Source of the DNA: Paramacrobiotus metropolitanus
Lineage: Eukaryota > Tardigrada > Eutardigrada > Parachela > Macrobiotidae
Reading direction: 5' to 3'
Assembly: GCF_019649055.1 (NCBI RefSeq)
Contig: NW_026570285.1
Span: 620,001 to 684,000 of the forward strand
DNA length: 64,000 nucleotides
Shown: piece after piece, positions 45,501 through 59,000 of the stretch
Layout: each line of letters opens with the position of its first letter
Position numbering within the stretch: the first letter of the stretch is position 1
Notes under the pieces: generated by a model
What the model saw: only the letters and a program-made list of their open reading frames with translations
Databases searched by the model: none
Told to the model about the DNA's origin: nothing
Program-made: the position numbers and the translations under genes

Positions 45501-48500
45501 TTTGTATATCGGGCGGCGGGACTCGATGATCATCTGTCGCATCGACGAGTCGGGATCTTCTCCCTGAAAAAAAAATATTATTATTCATATTTTTTTGGTA
45601 TTCCATTCACGCCGCATTTTTCGATTGATTTTGCATTGATACTGGTACCAAAAAACGTTGCATGTTTTTTGCAATTTATTTTCAATTTTTTTTTAATACA
45701 AATAGTACAGAGAAAATTAATTTTTTGTGGCAAAAATCAAAAGGAAAAGAACGGGAACTGGTCCAAAAAAAATCAAGATAAACTGATTGGCATTAACACC
45801 AACACCGGGCGGCTGCAACTGCGTCAAGAGCCGGAAGTCCCTGAATTTCCATCATGTAAAATGTTCAGCTTGAAAATTATCGTGAAACAAAACTAATATT
45901 TGACTTACGAATTTTTTGTTAAATTATAAATTCAATTCATAATTATAAAAATATTTTTAAATATAAATCGCATCGTTTAAATTTTATTCTAATTCACAAC
46001 GAATAAAATTCATCCTAATAATTATTTAAATTTAATTAAATCAGGATAAATAACAAGACTAATATAATAATACATAACTAGGACCAGTTTTATCCTAATT
46101 TTTTATCAAAATTATTGCAGAAACAGCCGAAAATTATTGCAGAAACATGACGAAAATAAGAATGAAGAATTCGGGAAATTTCAAAACCTTTAAAAAAAAT
46201 GCCGAGAAAATTGCCAAAAAATCAAAACGGCTGCAATTGCCTCACGCGCCGAAAATCCCTGCATTTCTTTTCCTGTGAAAATGAAGCTGACGCACCTCGG
46301 GAACGAGCGGACGCAGTAAATCCAGGTCCTCACTGGACATGACCTCGGCGGGCGCGGCGCCCATCACCAGCTTCTGGAATCTGCAAAAAAACGTGATGAA
46401 AAACGTGGAAAAATGCGTGCATTGCAAAGCCGAAGTGATGATTAAATGGCCAGTACCGGTGCCAGCTCTACACTCTCCGCGAAGGACACAGCCCGCTTCC
46501 TAGCCGCGTCTACACTTGCAGCAAACTACCAACAAAACACAAGCTACACCGCGCCGACTAAATCAGCAGCATAAGCCACAGAAAGCCCACAGAAAACGAT
46601 GCGAAATGCGCAAGGCGTACTCTTCGAAGTGGCGGTGGTAGTGCAGCGTCGGGACGCGCAGTAATCGCTCGTAGATGGTGAAGACGTTGCGCCGCTGCCC
46701 GATGCTGGCCTCCCACTCGATGTACGCGTCCCACAGCTCGTCCGATTTGAAGTCCAGCCCCATGGCCTCCACGGCGCGTCCGAACAACCTGGCGCAAGAA
46801 TTCGCTTATTCAAACAATTTCGTACACATTTTTGCAATGATTTTATGTAAAGCAGGCGAAGAAAAATGCAAAAAAATAATTATTTTAAAAACATTTATTT
46901 TTTATTTTATTTTTTTTTCGTTCCAAGATTCTCGTTATAAATTACAGCACAGCATTCAATTCAGTTTCCTCGTCTAAAATAACCTGAGCTTAATTTTATT
47001 AAATAAAAAGAGTTACAACAAACAGAAAAACGAAAACAAGGTTAAACGTACATGGCAATTATTTCATACAAATTAACATCACATTTCCCGCTGATTATTA
47101 ACAAAACAGCAATTTCTCCATTCGCCTCGCCTATTACAGCTTTCATTTAAATTTATTTAAATTACAACAAGAATTTTGGTCATTAACAAGTTTTTGGCGA
47201 TTTTTTGAAACCACTCGTCTGCGAAAAAAATCAATTATCGACAAGAATATTACATAAATCTTTAATAAATTTTTTCCAGCAGTTTTGGTTGAATAATTAT
47301 TTTTCTCACTGAAAAAATTCAAATTAAATTGCGTTAAATTAGAAAAAATTCCCAAACACTACCGATGACTGGTAATTTTTTTCTGTCAAGGAAAAAAATC
47401 ACTTACTGTCGGATGAGGCCTTCGCCGGCGACGCCACGATAGCGTTCCTTGGCGAAATTGATATAATACATCCATAAATCGATGCTCAAGGGAATGGCCG
47501 TCACGCCCTGCTCCAGCACCTGTCATTGCCGCAAAAAATACGGTAAAACACAGCTGTCGATTCGTGGTTAGGTGCGAATGAGAGAATAATGAGGGAGGTG
47601 GTGCGTTACCAACGAATAACCCAAGCGCATACTGCCTCTGACAGCAATCATGAGTGATATACAATCATTCATTTCCTATTACGCTGCAGAACAGCGAGCC
47701 AGCCCATGATCAATGGCAACTAATCTATATAAGCAACATATACACGCTCTACACCAAGTACCACAAATGAAATGTGCGGATGCAAACGCAAAAATGCGAC
47801 AAAATGCGGACAAACCCGTTCGCTTTGCTCCGCCTGGCCGAAGCGCTTCTCCAGCTCGTGATATTTCTTCCAGTAGCCGTAGCAGTACGGGTAGCGCAGT
47901 AGGAACCCGTCGTACGCTTCCCGCATCGCCTCCACATTCTCCTGAACAACAACACAACGCAAATCAAACACATTCCAATAATAAACTGCATTTAACTAAC
48001 CGTGTCGCTGTACTGCACTGCTGAGTTCAGATAGACATTACAGGGAACCACTAACAACCACTGAATTTAAACTATTTCTTATCAAAATCCAGCCTAATCA
48101 ACCGCGTTCCTGTACCACGCTACAGCCTTCAGGTAACAACTACAGGGAAACCACCAGACCACACTCAATATTACAACTTAAACAGCATCAGATTTTACAA
48201 AACTCAGAGTGATTAACTGTGTCTCTGTATTCACTATACTGTTCTCTACCTAATGCTACAGGGAACTACGAGACATCGCTGTAATTATTAACCACACAAT
48301 TTTTTTGTAAACAAATCAGCCACTTCTCAATCGCTAACGGGTTATTTCCTTGTCAACATTATTCCTTGTCAACATCAACGGGTTTGTCAACATTATTAAA
48401 AATTTCAAAATACAAATTCTACGATAAAAACCCAAACATCTTCCTCACCTGGAGCTCAACGTAGGTCAGCAGAGTGGTCCACGCGTTGAAATCCGTGTGA

Positions 48501-48934
48501 TTCGTCCTAACGGGCTTCCACAGTTTCTTCAACTCGGGCGGTTTATTGGCATCGGGATCCTTGTTCACCACGGCGTTCGGCGTCCCGCCCCCCTCCACCC
48601 CTGGCGGGGGGAGGGCGGGGGGCGACTGCGAGGCGGTGCGGGAGAAGGAGGGGGTGGAGGCGCTGCTGAGGAACGTGGAGTCCCGGTCGCGGTCGTTGGT
48701 GAGGTTGTGGTCCAGCGAGGCGGAGGTGCGGGTGGTGTCGGAGGTGGGCGAGGCGGAGACGACGGAGGACTCGCTGTGCTGGTTGTGGAAGGGCATGTTC
48801 AGGGGCTCGGGGGCCGCGACGGCGTTGCTGTAGCGGCCGTTGGTGTACAGTCCGACGCTGCTGACGGTGGCGTTGCCCGTGCTGTCCGTGGACAGGTCCG
48901 GGTCCATCAATTCGGGAGGGAGCGGGATCTCCAT
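42570..48934 (-). CDS. PRPF39: Pre-mRNA-processing factor 39 (12 exons)
   Basis: Exons 48934-48449, 47941-47816, 47519-47407, 46788-46621, 46380-46296, 45563-45291, 45020-44891, 44636-44365, 43924-43740, 43679-43584, 43274-43103 and 42706-42570. PRPF39 is a U1 snRNP-associated HAT-repeat protein that helps 5' splice-site recognition. Residues 1-130 are disordered; from LKKLWKPVRTNHTDFNAWTT the HAT repeats run to about residue 600 (YPYCYGYWKKYHELE; SIDLWMYYINFAKE; DELWDAYIEWEAS; LKNWSEYLAFEME; GLHLEWAAFEEEE). The linker SSMRQMIIESRRPIYKLTEA is typical of the family. The tail is Pro-rich. In the last exon the frame seems to lose one base in a C/G run (42647-42657): the phase inherited from exon 11 gives an Arg-rich end, while a +1 shift gives a Pro-rich end terminating in WHAY. 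About 747 residues if corrected. Confidence 0.9.
42780..43065. repeat. Intronic minisatellite, ~21-bp unit, in PRPF39 intron 11
   Basis: Units of AGAATATTCAGAAAAATTAGC repeat about ten times with variation. The core ATATTCAGAAA resembles the ATATTTAGAA decamer of 54.87-55.15 kb and the words at 56.33-56.42 kb. Confidence 0.85.
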
Positions 48935-50095
48935 CGTGGGATTAAAATAATCACGTCAATCACGAAATAATCCGATCAGCATATCCCGAGAAAACTCCTG
49001 GAAAACAAGCGAAGGTGGACAAAAACAGCACCACAAAAATGGAAAAATGACAAAAATTGCAAGAATGATTTTTGCAGGCATTCCGTACGGGGCAGTAGTA
49101 CACGCACACCCCTAACGATACCATTCTACACTTGACAGACGACTGTCGCCGTATTTGCCGCCCTCGGGCGCTCACACTTACGTATCAGGCTATCAGCTCT
49201 CGTTTTTTGTGTCTTCTTTGTCGTTGTTCCGCTTTGACGGCGCCCCATTATGGCAAAAAATGACAACATACACCTTCAAAATTACGTATACAAAAAACGT
49301 GTAATTTCAGTGTTTCCATAGTTTTAATTTTTAAACGATCCACTGTAACCTAAGCTTGTGTGACAACAAGCAGCGACGAAAATAATTTCCATACAGCCAG
49401 CGCCCTGAATGTTGCAATGTGAGCCAGCCGGAAGTGGTTGTTATTGTACTCACGTATCGTTAACATAATTACCAAGACTTAGTGTCTTTTCACATTGTGG
49501 ACAGTTTCTCAGGTGAAATTTTTATAATGTATGGTCATTAAAGTATAGATTAATTACTTAACAGAACAAAATACAAAATCGTACGCCACTCGTAAACTAC
49601 TGAGTATACGTTTTACCGGACGTAACGTACAGTAAGCGCTATTTAAATTATTGTAGTTAATCATGTATACCGAGAGGTATCATGTTAAAGTCGTACTCGT
49701 ACAAGTATTTACAACAGTTACTGCTTACTACGTTTTTACCCCAGCTATGCAAATTTTGAAAGGTAGTTGAAGATCCCTGTTTCTCTGTAACGGAGACAGT
49801 ATTATGTACGTACGGTCCGGTGTTACGGAAGCTGTAGTTAACTCGCCGGAAGTGGTAATAAATCTTCTGTCGTTGCTGCAATAATCGTGTTTTTCGCTCA
49901 TTACTGTCACATTTCTGTTATTCTTATGTTTTTTCCATGCCGTAATATTACGTACGTTATACAATATATTGTATGCCGACTACAGTTATTCACTTTGTAA
50001 TACAGTATTGGTACTTCCATATAAAAACATAATTACAGATTATGAAATAAATCAGCACACAATTCTTTCGTATTCAGAGTATAAGAAACCAGGCG
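48935..50095. other. Intergenic between PRPF39 and the NADPH oxidase gene
   Basis: No gene is recognised. It probably contains the PRPF39 promoter and 5' UTR (adjacent to 48934). Frames at 49657-49964 on the minus strand have no domain signature. Confidence 0.4.
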
Positions 50096-50767
50096 ATGAC
50101 CTCGATGCGTCTGGACATATACAGTATACGGCATCTCATCTGTTTAACGAACAATAATAACGGAACTGCGTACACCTGGCTGGAGAGATTAATAAAACAA
50201 TCCAACACAACAGAAGCGGGTCACTTCCGGGATGTAACTGTCACAACAGCGCACGGGACAGTGGAATTTTCGCAGCACCTCATTGTTACACCGGCGTCGC
50301 ATAGATACGAACATATATATGGGACAACATCAGCAGGAAGTCGTTACCAGAACCGGAATAAGCACTTTCGTCGGCGTCTGTTTACTTTTCAACGGCCAAG
50401 TGCAGCCGCATCAGCATGTACGTACTGCCGCGGGGTACGTAGCAGCCAATTAGGTGTAAGAAAAAAAAACATTTTCCTACCGCGAAACGACTACTCAGAG
50501 GCAAATTTGCTTATACACACTGAACCGGCAACGTGCACTTCGCAAATGTTCTTAAGGCCGCAGTCAAAATCTCACGTCAAGTATGCACTTGCTCACGTTC
50601 TGAATATTGTTTCCCGTAAACAAACACACCGCACCGTCGTTCAGCAGAAAATTAATTTCGCCGACGTTGGCATGAACTGGGAATTCCTGCCAATCTTCAC
50701 TTTAACCGAAAACCTGCACCCATTGAATTTATCTGTTGCAGACAAAAGCCCCGCTTTACACCCTTGA
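50096..50767 (+). CDS. Hypothetical 223-residue open frame
   Basis: This is the longest open frame in the 49-51 kb interval. It has no signal peptide, membrane segment, repeat or domain that I recognise, and its codon composition is closer to the intergenic background than to the GC-rich exons next door. It could be chance or a fast-evolving gene. Confidence 0.2.
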   Translation: MTSMRLDIYSIRHLICLTNNNNGTAYTWLERLIKQSNTTEAGHFRDVTVTTAHGTVEFSQHLIVTPASHRYEHIYGTTSAGSRYQNRNKHFRRRLFTFQRPSAAASACTYCRGVRSSQLGVRKKNIFLPRNDYSEANLLIHTEPATCTSQMFLRPQSKSHVKYALAHVLNIVSRKQTHRTVVQQKINFADVGMNWEFLPIFTLTENLHPLNLSVADKSPALHP

Positions 50768-51060
50768 TTTATCTCATTCTGGCAAACCAGAAAGACCATG
50801 ATTATACCGGCCGAAGAATGATCACGCGTTGTGCGGCCATTGTGCCGGCTGACCGTGAAATCAATCGGGTGGAAAAATTCTCACGTCAGTCGGCCGCATG
50901 AATATTCCGGCCTATTATGCTGGGACGCGCTGAGGAATGCCGGTTCTTTTTTTTATATTTATACATACGAAGAATATTCAGCCAATTTGCCGGCGCCGCA
51001 CATATATGACGGATTAATTCGAGAGCGTTAAATCTCATTTATCATTTAACGGATGTATTA

Positions 51061-53579
51061 ATGAAAATGGCGACTTCCGGTCAACCGCCCATGGACGCCG
51101 GCAAGCGTCCCTCCCGGCTGGACACCCTCCGCCTCGCGGCGCCCCAACCCAAATCCCTCCTGCAGACGGCGCTGCTGCGCATCCGCTTCTACCGCCTGCA
51201 GATCCTCTGGACGCTCCTCTTCTTCCTCTTCCAGGCCTTCCTGGTCGGGATGGGCGTCCTGGAGTACTACGAGGAGTATGAGCGCGTCAGGGCGCGCCGG
51301 CCCTTCAGCGTCTTCAACCTGGTGGCCTATGCCTTCGGTAGCGTCATCCGCGTCAACGCCGCCGTCTTCCTCTTGTTCCCGGCGTACCGCGGGATCCTCA
51401 GCTACCTCCGCCGGAGCGTGCTGTCCCGCGTCGTCCCTTTTGATTCGTGGATCCTGTTTCATATGATCGTGGCGTACACCACCGGGGTGTGTGTGGTAAT
51501 CCATGTCGGGTGCTTCGTGGCGCATTTCTGTAAGTGACCTTTGGCGGTGAATCTAGGCATCTAGCTGATTATGCTTAGCGTAGCTTCCGGTGCACTTTCG
51601 CTGTTTGCACGTCACAGCCGTTGAGCTAGCACCCGGAGCCGGTATTATATATTTTTGTTTTATTGTCGCTCCCCCCAAAGCCCAGATGATTAAAGCCTAA
51701 AGCATTATTTTATTTGATTTATTTATTTTATTCCATAATTACATTTATTTTTTGTTTTACTTTAAATCATTAAAATTTTTATTTATTCGTGTAATTTCTC
51801 TGACCGGCTTTTGTTAATGCTTAGTTAATTGATTGTCACCGCCCTTATTTAACGCGCGATGCCGGTAATTATGCGATGACCTTTAACACTGACCCTAGCT
51901 GATTATGCTTACTGGTTAGCGTAACTGCCGATGCCATTTCGCTGTTTGTACGTCACAAATGTTGAGCAGACAACCGAAGCCGGTGTGTTACAGATCGCTC
52001 CGCCCAGCGGCCGGACGCCATCAAGGGCAACCGCACGGTGTGGACGTACCTCTTCAAAGCCGGCTCCGTGGGCTCCGAGTACCTGGGCGCCACGAACATC
52101 TCCGGGTGGGTGATGGTGGGGGCGCTGCTGGTCATGTTCGTGTGCTCGCTGCCGCCGGTGCGGCACTCCCGCTTCTACGACCTCTTCTACTGGACGCACA
52201 AACTGCAGTTCGTCTTCTGGGCGGCGCTCATCGTCCACGAGCCCATCTTCTGGCGGGTCTTCGTGGCGTTCTGTGTGTTACTACTAGCTGAAAAAGCTCG
52301 AGTGTACTTCAACGCGTTCCGGTGGGCTTGCCAGCCGGTCCACATCCGCCACGTTACGCTACTTCCGGCGCAGGTATATTCGGTCGTCTTTTTAAAGAAT
52401 ACCGTTGCACCGGAAACAGTGTGGATTATTTTTGATAGGTGGCGCGCATCACCCTTAATCGTCCATCATGTTTTTCTTATAATCCCGGCGACTACGTGTT
52501 CCTTAGAATTCCCTCGCTGGGACTCTTGTCCTGGCATCCGTTTACTCTAACCAGCAGTCCTGACAATAAAGGTGCCGGGAAACTAATTTAATTGAATTAC
52601 AAAAATAAATGAAACAATATTAAATAATTAATTTTATTTCAATAAATAAAATAAAATAAAATAAAATAAAATAAATTAAATTAAATTAAATTAAATTAAA
52701 TTAAATTAAATTAAATTAAATTAAATTAAATTATTAAAGATGCGTTTATTATATAGAAACGATCTCCTTCCACGTCAAGGCTGCCGGCAACTGGACGCGC
52801 CGGCTCCCGAAACGCCTGCAAGCCTCCTCCCTGAACGCCGACGACGCCCTGTCCACCGCATCGCTCCACGCCTCCTCCAGCAAAGTAGCCATCCTCGAAC
52901 TGGACCAGATGGACCCCCCGACGCCGGTCCTGGGCGCCCGGGACCCCAAAGGTCACCCTCCGACCCTCCGCCACTCCGTCCTCGTCAACGGCCCGTACGC
53001 CAGCTCCTCCACCAACCTCCGGTGGACGCGCCACGCCCTCCTCGTCGCCGGGGGCATCGGCGTGACCCCCTTGCGTCCATCCTGCGGGGCCTGCTCTCCC
53101 AGTACAAAATCCTGACCTCCCGGGAACGGTGTCCCGGGTGCGGGAACACCGCGCCGGTGTTGCACACCGCCTCCCGTCCGTTCCAGTACGCCGGCCGCCC
53201 GCTGCCCCTGGAGCAGGTGGACTTTATCTGGGTGTGCCGGGAGATGGAGGCCCTCCAGTGGTTCGGTGACCTTTGGCGGGAGTGGGCGTATGTGCAGCGG
53301 GAGCATGCCGACGCCTGTCCCGGCCGGTTCTTGGTGGCACAGGTGTTCGTCACGCAGAACGGGAAGCTGCCGCCCGACAGCGGAGTGGCGGTGCAGAAGG
53401 GGCGTCCGGAGTGGGACCTCCTGTTCGGCCAGATTCTGGCGCGGAAGGCCGGCGTTACGTTGAAGGAACGCCGGGCCGGGATGCGGGTGTTCACGTGCGG
53501 ACCGCGGCCGTTGGAGGACGCGGTGCGGGAGAAGTGTATTCTCTACCAGCTTCCACTGACCTGGGAGGTGTTCGCTTAG
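51061..53579 (+). CDS. NADPH oxidase (NOX family), 4 exons, one apparent frameshift
   Basis: Exons 51061-51529, 51994-52373, 52439-52571 and 52757-53579 would give about 601 residues. NOX enzymes pass electrons from NADPH through FAD and two haems across a membrane to make superoxide. Haem ligands fit: FHMIVAYTTG to VVIH (His 14 apart) in helix 3 and WTHKL to IVHEP (His 13 apart) in helix 5. The FAD site is HPFTLTSSP after YNPGDYVFL; NADPH site parts are VAGGIGVTPL, FIWVCREMEALQWFGDL and VFTCGP near the end. No EF-hands precede helix 1, so it resembles NOX1-4 in layout. After GGIGVTPL the frame breaks: one C appears to be missing from the run at 53066-53070, because the next base phase continues ASILRGLLSQYK exactly as expected. 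Either an assembly error or a recent null allele. Confidence 0.88.
52640..52737. repeat. (TAAAA)n/(TTAAA)n microsatellite in NOX intron 3
   Basis: A pentanucleotide run of AAATA then AAATT units fills the end of intron 3, about 20 bases before the acceptor at 52755-52756. Confidence 0.9.
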
Positions 53580-53802
53580 CCTCATTTATTTCGAGGTTAA
53601 CTAATTGTTATAATTGTATATATAATTATCACTAATACTGGCTGCTGATTTTAATTATAATTTATGTTCTTTCGCCACGTTAATGACTGTAGAAAAATTC
53701 CTTTATTTGTTTCGGATCGTTACTACACAGAATTATTTAGCAAACATAATAAAAAATGTATCAGACGTCAGAAAAAGTTCGATACTAAACGTTTTGGACG
53801 AG

Positions 53803-55276
53803 TTAGAAAGCCGGTTCGCGAAGGAAGTCGAGGAAGCAGTTGCCGAGCATGGTGTTCATCTTGATACACGTTTCTATCGACGAGTCGTTGCCGTTGACGT
53901 AGTCGGTAAAGTCGGACATGCCTTTAGCCACGGTGATCCAGATCTGCAGGTACTTGCCGGGATTGGGATGGTTGGCGTTGGCCTGGCCCAGCCGCACCAG
54001 CGGGTTGAAGGCCGCCGCGTTGGCCTGCAGGGTGTGGTGGTAGTACGCTGCAACACAGCCATATATAAAGCTCAAAAGGTCACATTTAAAAATATTATAG
54101 GAAACTCGATACAAAAGTGTTTACACAAAAGTATATACATTTTATGAATAAATCCTGTATATTTTATATAAATTTAATATGTACACATTTATAAGCAATA
54201 ATTTGCAGAATTATATAAAACTAAATATTCACATACATATATGGGACTGCTTAATGTATATATATATTCTGTGATGCATACTTACATAAAAGTAAACCTG
54301 CGGTATACGTGCGTATAATTATTATATCCGCGTATATGTACGTACGAGTATATATGTGCCCGTATATATAAAGGTCACTGCACATTTATATTCATTCGTA
54401 TCTGTACTGAAAGCAGACGCATATAATTTGAGGTCAACGCACGAAAGTATAGACATATTATATGTACTACAACGAGACATTACATATACATATGGCGTAT
54501 CCATAATACACGGGACTTACGTTCGCCCTCGAGCATGATGCCGCCGTTGGTGTTGCTCTCCGGGATGGTATCGTTCTCCGACGCGACCACGTCGCCAATG
54601 GCGGCGAAGTCGGCCTTACTCTGCGCGAAGCACTCCGGTCCGGTCATGGAGAAGTTCTTGTTGTTGGCGTGCAGGATCAGGCGCTGATTGGCAAAATCCT
54701 TCTTGATGATCTTTGTCAGGTACGGGCCCGGTGTCGGCGTGGAATTCCCCTGTAGGATATTGATCTGGTGTGTGGCGCTGTCGTAGTAGGCCTGGCCGCG
54801 GGTCAGCACGCGCAAATAGGCTGCAATATTCAGGGCACACCATGATACAGATGACAACTCTGCGCGTAGCCTATTTAGAAATATTTAGAAATATTTAGAA
54901 ATATTTAGAAATATTTAGAAATATTTAGAAATATTTAGAAATATTTAGAAATATTTAGAAATATTTAGAAATATTTAGAAATATTTAGAAATATTTAGAA
55001 ATATTTAGAAATATTTAGAAATATTTAGAAATATTTAGAAATATTTAGAAATATTTAGAAATATTTAGAAATATTTAGAAATATTTAGAAATATTTAGAA
55101 ATATTTAGAAATAGTTAGAAATATTTAGAAATATTTAGAAATAGTTAGAAATATTCACCTTCGTTGTTGGGGTCAATATTCCCGTAGAAACTGGGACAGC
55201 CGGCCCCGGAGTACGTCTGCGCCGTGATCAGCCGCAGTGCCGCGAAGAAAATCAATCCCCAAAACGCGTGCGCCAT
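53803..55276 (-). CDS. Small secreted protein of unknown family (3 exons)
   Basis: Exons 55276-55159, 54820-54521 and 54047-53803 give 221 codons. The signal peptide is clear (FWGLIFFAALRLITA, residues 5-19). The mature part has four cysteines (GAGCPSFYG, GPECFAQ, IETCIKMN, GNCFLD), enough for two disulfides, and N-glycosylation sequons (GNSTP, KNFSM, ENDTI, GNDSS). No domain is recognised. Intron 1 is filled by a ~280-base ATATTTAGAA decamer array; intron 2 is AT-rich with AAAGGTCA words. An extracellular role is likely; more cannot be said. Confidence 0.75.
54868..55155. repeat. Intronic decamer array (ATATTTAGAA)n
   Basis: About 28 nearly perfect tandem copies of the decamer ATATTTAGAA lie in intron 1 of the secreted-protein gene. 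Two copies near the right end have TAG changed to TTAG-type variants (ATAGTTAGAA). High homogeneity implies recent expansion. Confidence 0.97.
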
Positions 55277-56042
55277 GCTTTTAGGCAGTTATTATTATTA
55301 TGATATTATTTAAAAGTTCGACTGTGCGGCCGGTAGACTGTCGACGGCGCTCTTTTGTACCGGCGACCACCGACAAAATTATACGGCGCACAGCGGGGGT
55401 CTCTGTTCGCTCGCGTTCGTTGAGAGGCTGGTTTCGCATTAGTCTAATTAATGTCATGCCTACATAATATAGTTACACACAAATTGATTTCCTACGTAAT
55501 GGTACAGCGAGAAATACAGGCTTACCATGCAGTTTTCTGTATCGTTGTTTTCTTCGTTAAATAATATGTATGTAGGCTATTAATTCTTAACGGTGCATTC
55601 GTACACTCTAGTGACATTTCCCGAAACATGGCGGACAAATAAGAATTGCCACCGTCGTGTCAAAAAAAATATTATTAGATATTTATTACAAATAGATTTA
55701 TTATTAAAATATTAACAGATACATATTACAGATATTTTGCTACAATTTTGCGACAATATTTTTTGCTTAGTAAAAATTTTATTGTAATTTTTTATATATG
55801 AAAAGAACCAGTCAACCATGGCCGCGCAAAATAAAGGAAGAAATTAATCATGAGCAAAATCATTCCAACAAATTCTACCAAATAATAAGCAGCACCGCAA
55901 TCGTTTTTCCACCGCACATACACACACCATCGGTCACATTTTGCACCAAGAGATACATACAACGGAGACCGCTGAACCGAGAAAAAAATTAATAAAGAAA
56001 AAAAAACGAAAAAAATGCCGATTAACGCGGCTGTTCATAAAT
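55277..56042. other. Intergenic, nothing recognised
   Basis: The left part should carry the promoter of the secreted-protein gene, and the right part the 3' end of the helicase homologue. No ORF or repeat stands out. Confidence 0.45.
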
Positions 56043-59000
56043 TTATCCGGCCGGCTGCTGCGCGGACACGGCGCCCGCCGCGGGCAGCAGGTGCCGGCGC
56101 AGCACCTCGCCGGCCTCCTCCGTCCCGCTCAGCGCCACGCAGACGCGCCGCTCCTTGGCGTACTTCTCCAGCTGCAGCCACACGCCCGAATCCTGTCCGA
56201 AAAACGCAAAACAATTATTTAAAACAATCTTCTCGGACAATTTTGTATTCAAAGACATTTAAAAATATTTGCAACTGCTGAAACATTTTAACTCAATTTT
56301 TTCTGAAGATTTCCACATTTATTTGCTTATTCAGAATATTCAGAGATATTTAGAAATCTTTTAGAACTATTTAAAAATATTCAAAATTATTTAGAAATAT
56401 TCAGAAATAGTTAGAAACACTTCTACGAAACCTTAGCAAATTATTTAGAAATATATATGTTTTCTCTGTTTATTTCTATGTTGAATATTTATGTGCAGCA
56501 AAATATGATTATCACTTTTTTACATTATTTATCCAACGGAATTTATGTATCTTTTAAATTACATATAAATACTTTGAATAATTGTACTGACTTTTATATC
56601 GCATATTTATGTAGACGAAATACTAAATATTTATAGAATATTTTATTCGAATAAATATTAACAACATATTCAATTTACCAGTACATTATTTACAGAAACG
56701 ATTTTGGATAATACATTCCATACGATATTTCCTTCGAATAAATTCACAAAAACTCTAAATAGCTAAAATATATTTTTTTAATTTTTGTGGAATATTTTTC
56801 CTGTGGAATATAGCATACCCGGATGGTGTTGGCCTTGGCGACGACGATGAGGGTGTGGAGCGCGCCGCACATGGCCACGAACAAGCGCCGGCGCTCCTTG
56901 TCCTCGGCGGCGGCCAAACACGCCTCCCCGGCGGCGCTGAAGAGCACCAGCGGGCTGCGGTAGCCCTGGAAGGCGCACACCGGCAGCACCTTCACCCCGG
57001 GATCACTGCAATATTTTCACACATTTTCGCATCATTTTTCTCAATATTTTTCACTACTTCGACACAGTTTCCCAATTTTTCTTTAATATTTTTTTATTTC
57101 TGCCTTGTCCTGTTTCCTATTTTTCGGTTTTTATGGGTACAATATGTTTCAATTTTTCGGTTCCTTTTTTTTTCTGTATAATATATCTTTTATGTATTTT
57201 TTATGTACTCTGGTTTTTTTCTTTTTTAAATGCAGGCTTCTCCGTAATTGCCCACCTGGGTGCGGTGCGCTTGAGATGTTCCCCGAGCGCCACCAACTGT
57301 CGCGAGGAGCGTGTTAAAACACTAACACTGCTGGCGGAAATATTTCGCAGCAATATCTGCTTGACCAGTTGCGCCACGAAGGCCGCTTCGTCGACGCGGG
57401 CATCATTGGGCAGCAGCAGCATTTTCAGCGGGGCAAACGGCCACGGCGCCTCCCCGGCTTTCCGCTCCATCGGCCTGTCGGAACAAATCAACCCATTACA
57501 TTAATTAATCCACCAAAAAATAAAACAATTTTTTCCAGCAATAAATAATATTTAAAGAAACCTAATAATAATAAAATAATAGTAAAGATTAAAATAAATT
57601 TTATTCGCAATAAATGATAAAAACATAGTATTAAATATTATTAAAAAAATATTAACAATAAATACTGATAAAAAACATAATCATAATACATTTTTATTAG
57701 CAAAAAAAAGAAAATATAACGATAATAAACAATATCCGTAATAGGAGAAAATTAAAGAATAAATATTAATAATAAATTTAGCGATACGTAAAATAAATAA
57801 AAATAAATGGTAATTGGGTAGTGAATAATAATTTTTCAATAAATACCGGTCGACGGTGCAGCCGGCATAGAACTCCTGCCCAATAAACCCGCCAATCTGC
57901 GGATCGTTGACATACTGGCAATTTAACGCCGGAATGGCTTCCGTCACGCTGGGCGGTTGGCGCCAGAGCCGCGCCAAAAAGGACTCGTCCAGGCCGCCGC
58001 GGCGCAGCTCCCGGCCGTCCTCGCAGTGCAGCGGGATCTCGAAGGGGCAGCCCAGCAGCACGGCGTGCCGCACCCCCGGGAAGGCCGTCAGCGCCATCAC
58101 CAGGTCCAGCTCGCTCATGCGCCCCGCCTGCACATTCAATTTTGACCGGATTATTATTACTACTATTATTTTATTTTTACAAACTAAACTAAGCAATTAA
58201 TTGCCAATTAATTAAAATAAATTACCAATTAAATTAACTTGATTCTTATTACCCTCAGAATTCAATTAACTAATTAACGGGCAATTAATTCAATTAAAAT
58301 GCCCATTACACTGACCTGACCTTTTTGATATCATTATTTTATTATTAAATTAACCAGTACACTCTCAATTAATTACAACAAATTGCCAATTAAATTTACC
58401 CGATTATTATTATTATTATTATTTTTCTTCTTACAAACTAAACTAAGCAATTAACTGCCATTTAATTAACGCAAAAATTACCAATTAAATTAACTTGATT
58501 CTTATTACCATCAGAATGCAATTAACTAATTACCTGGCAATTAATTCAATTAAAATGCCCATGAAACTGACCTGACCTTTTTGATATCATTATTTTATTA
58601 TTAAATTAACCAGTACACTGTCAATTAATTAAAATAAATTGCCAATTAAATTATCCTGATTATTATTATTACGAATAATAAATGTATCACTGCGTTGAAT
58701 AACGCGCTAATTTATGGCCCACCTCGGAGACGATGATGCAGGCCAGGGAGCCGGGATCCAGCGCATCCTGCAGCGCCGCACTGACCGCCTGCTCTACAGA
58801 GGTGACCAGCACGCGGCACTGCGCCAGCCGCTCGCGGGCGGCGGCGCCGTGCTGCCGCTGGTTCAGCAAAAACGCGGCCACGTCGTCTAATTTGTTGTGC
58901 TTCTTCTCCCAGAAACGCTGATTCTCCCAGAACGCCACCGGCGCCGACGCCGCACCGTCTTTCTGCAAATAAGACAATTTATATTACATTTTTATTACAT

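Noticed and set aside
52740-53065. Start of the 279-codon plus-strand Pro/Arg-rich frame in NOX exon 4
   Set aside because: Only its second half (after 53070) is the NOX frame. The first half is the wrong phase, exposed by the apparent 1-base gap.
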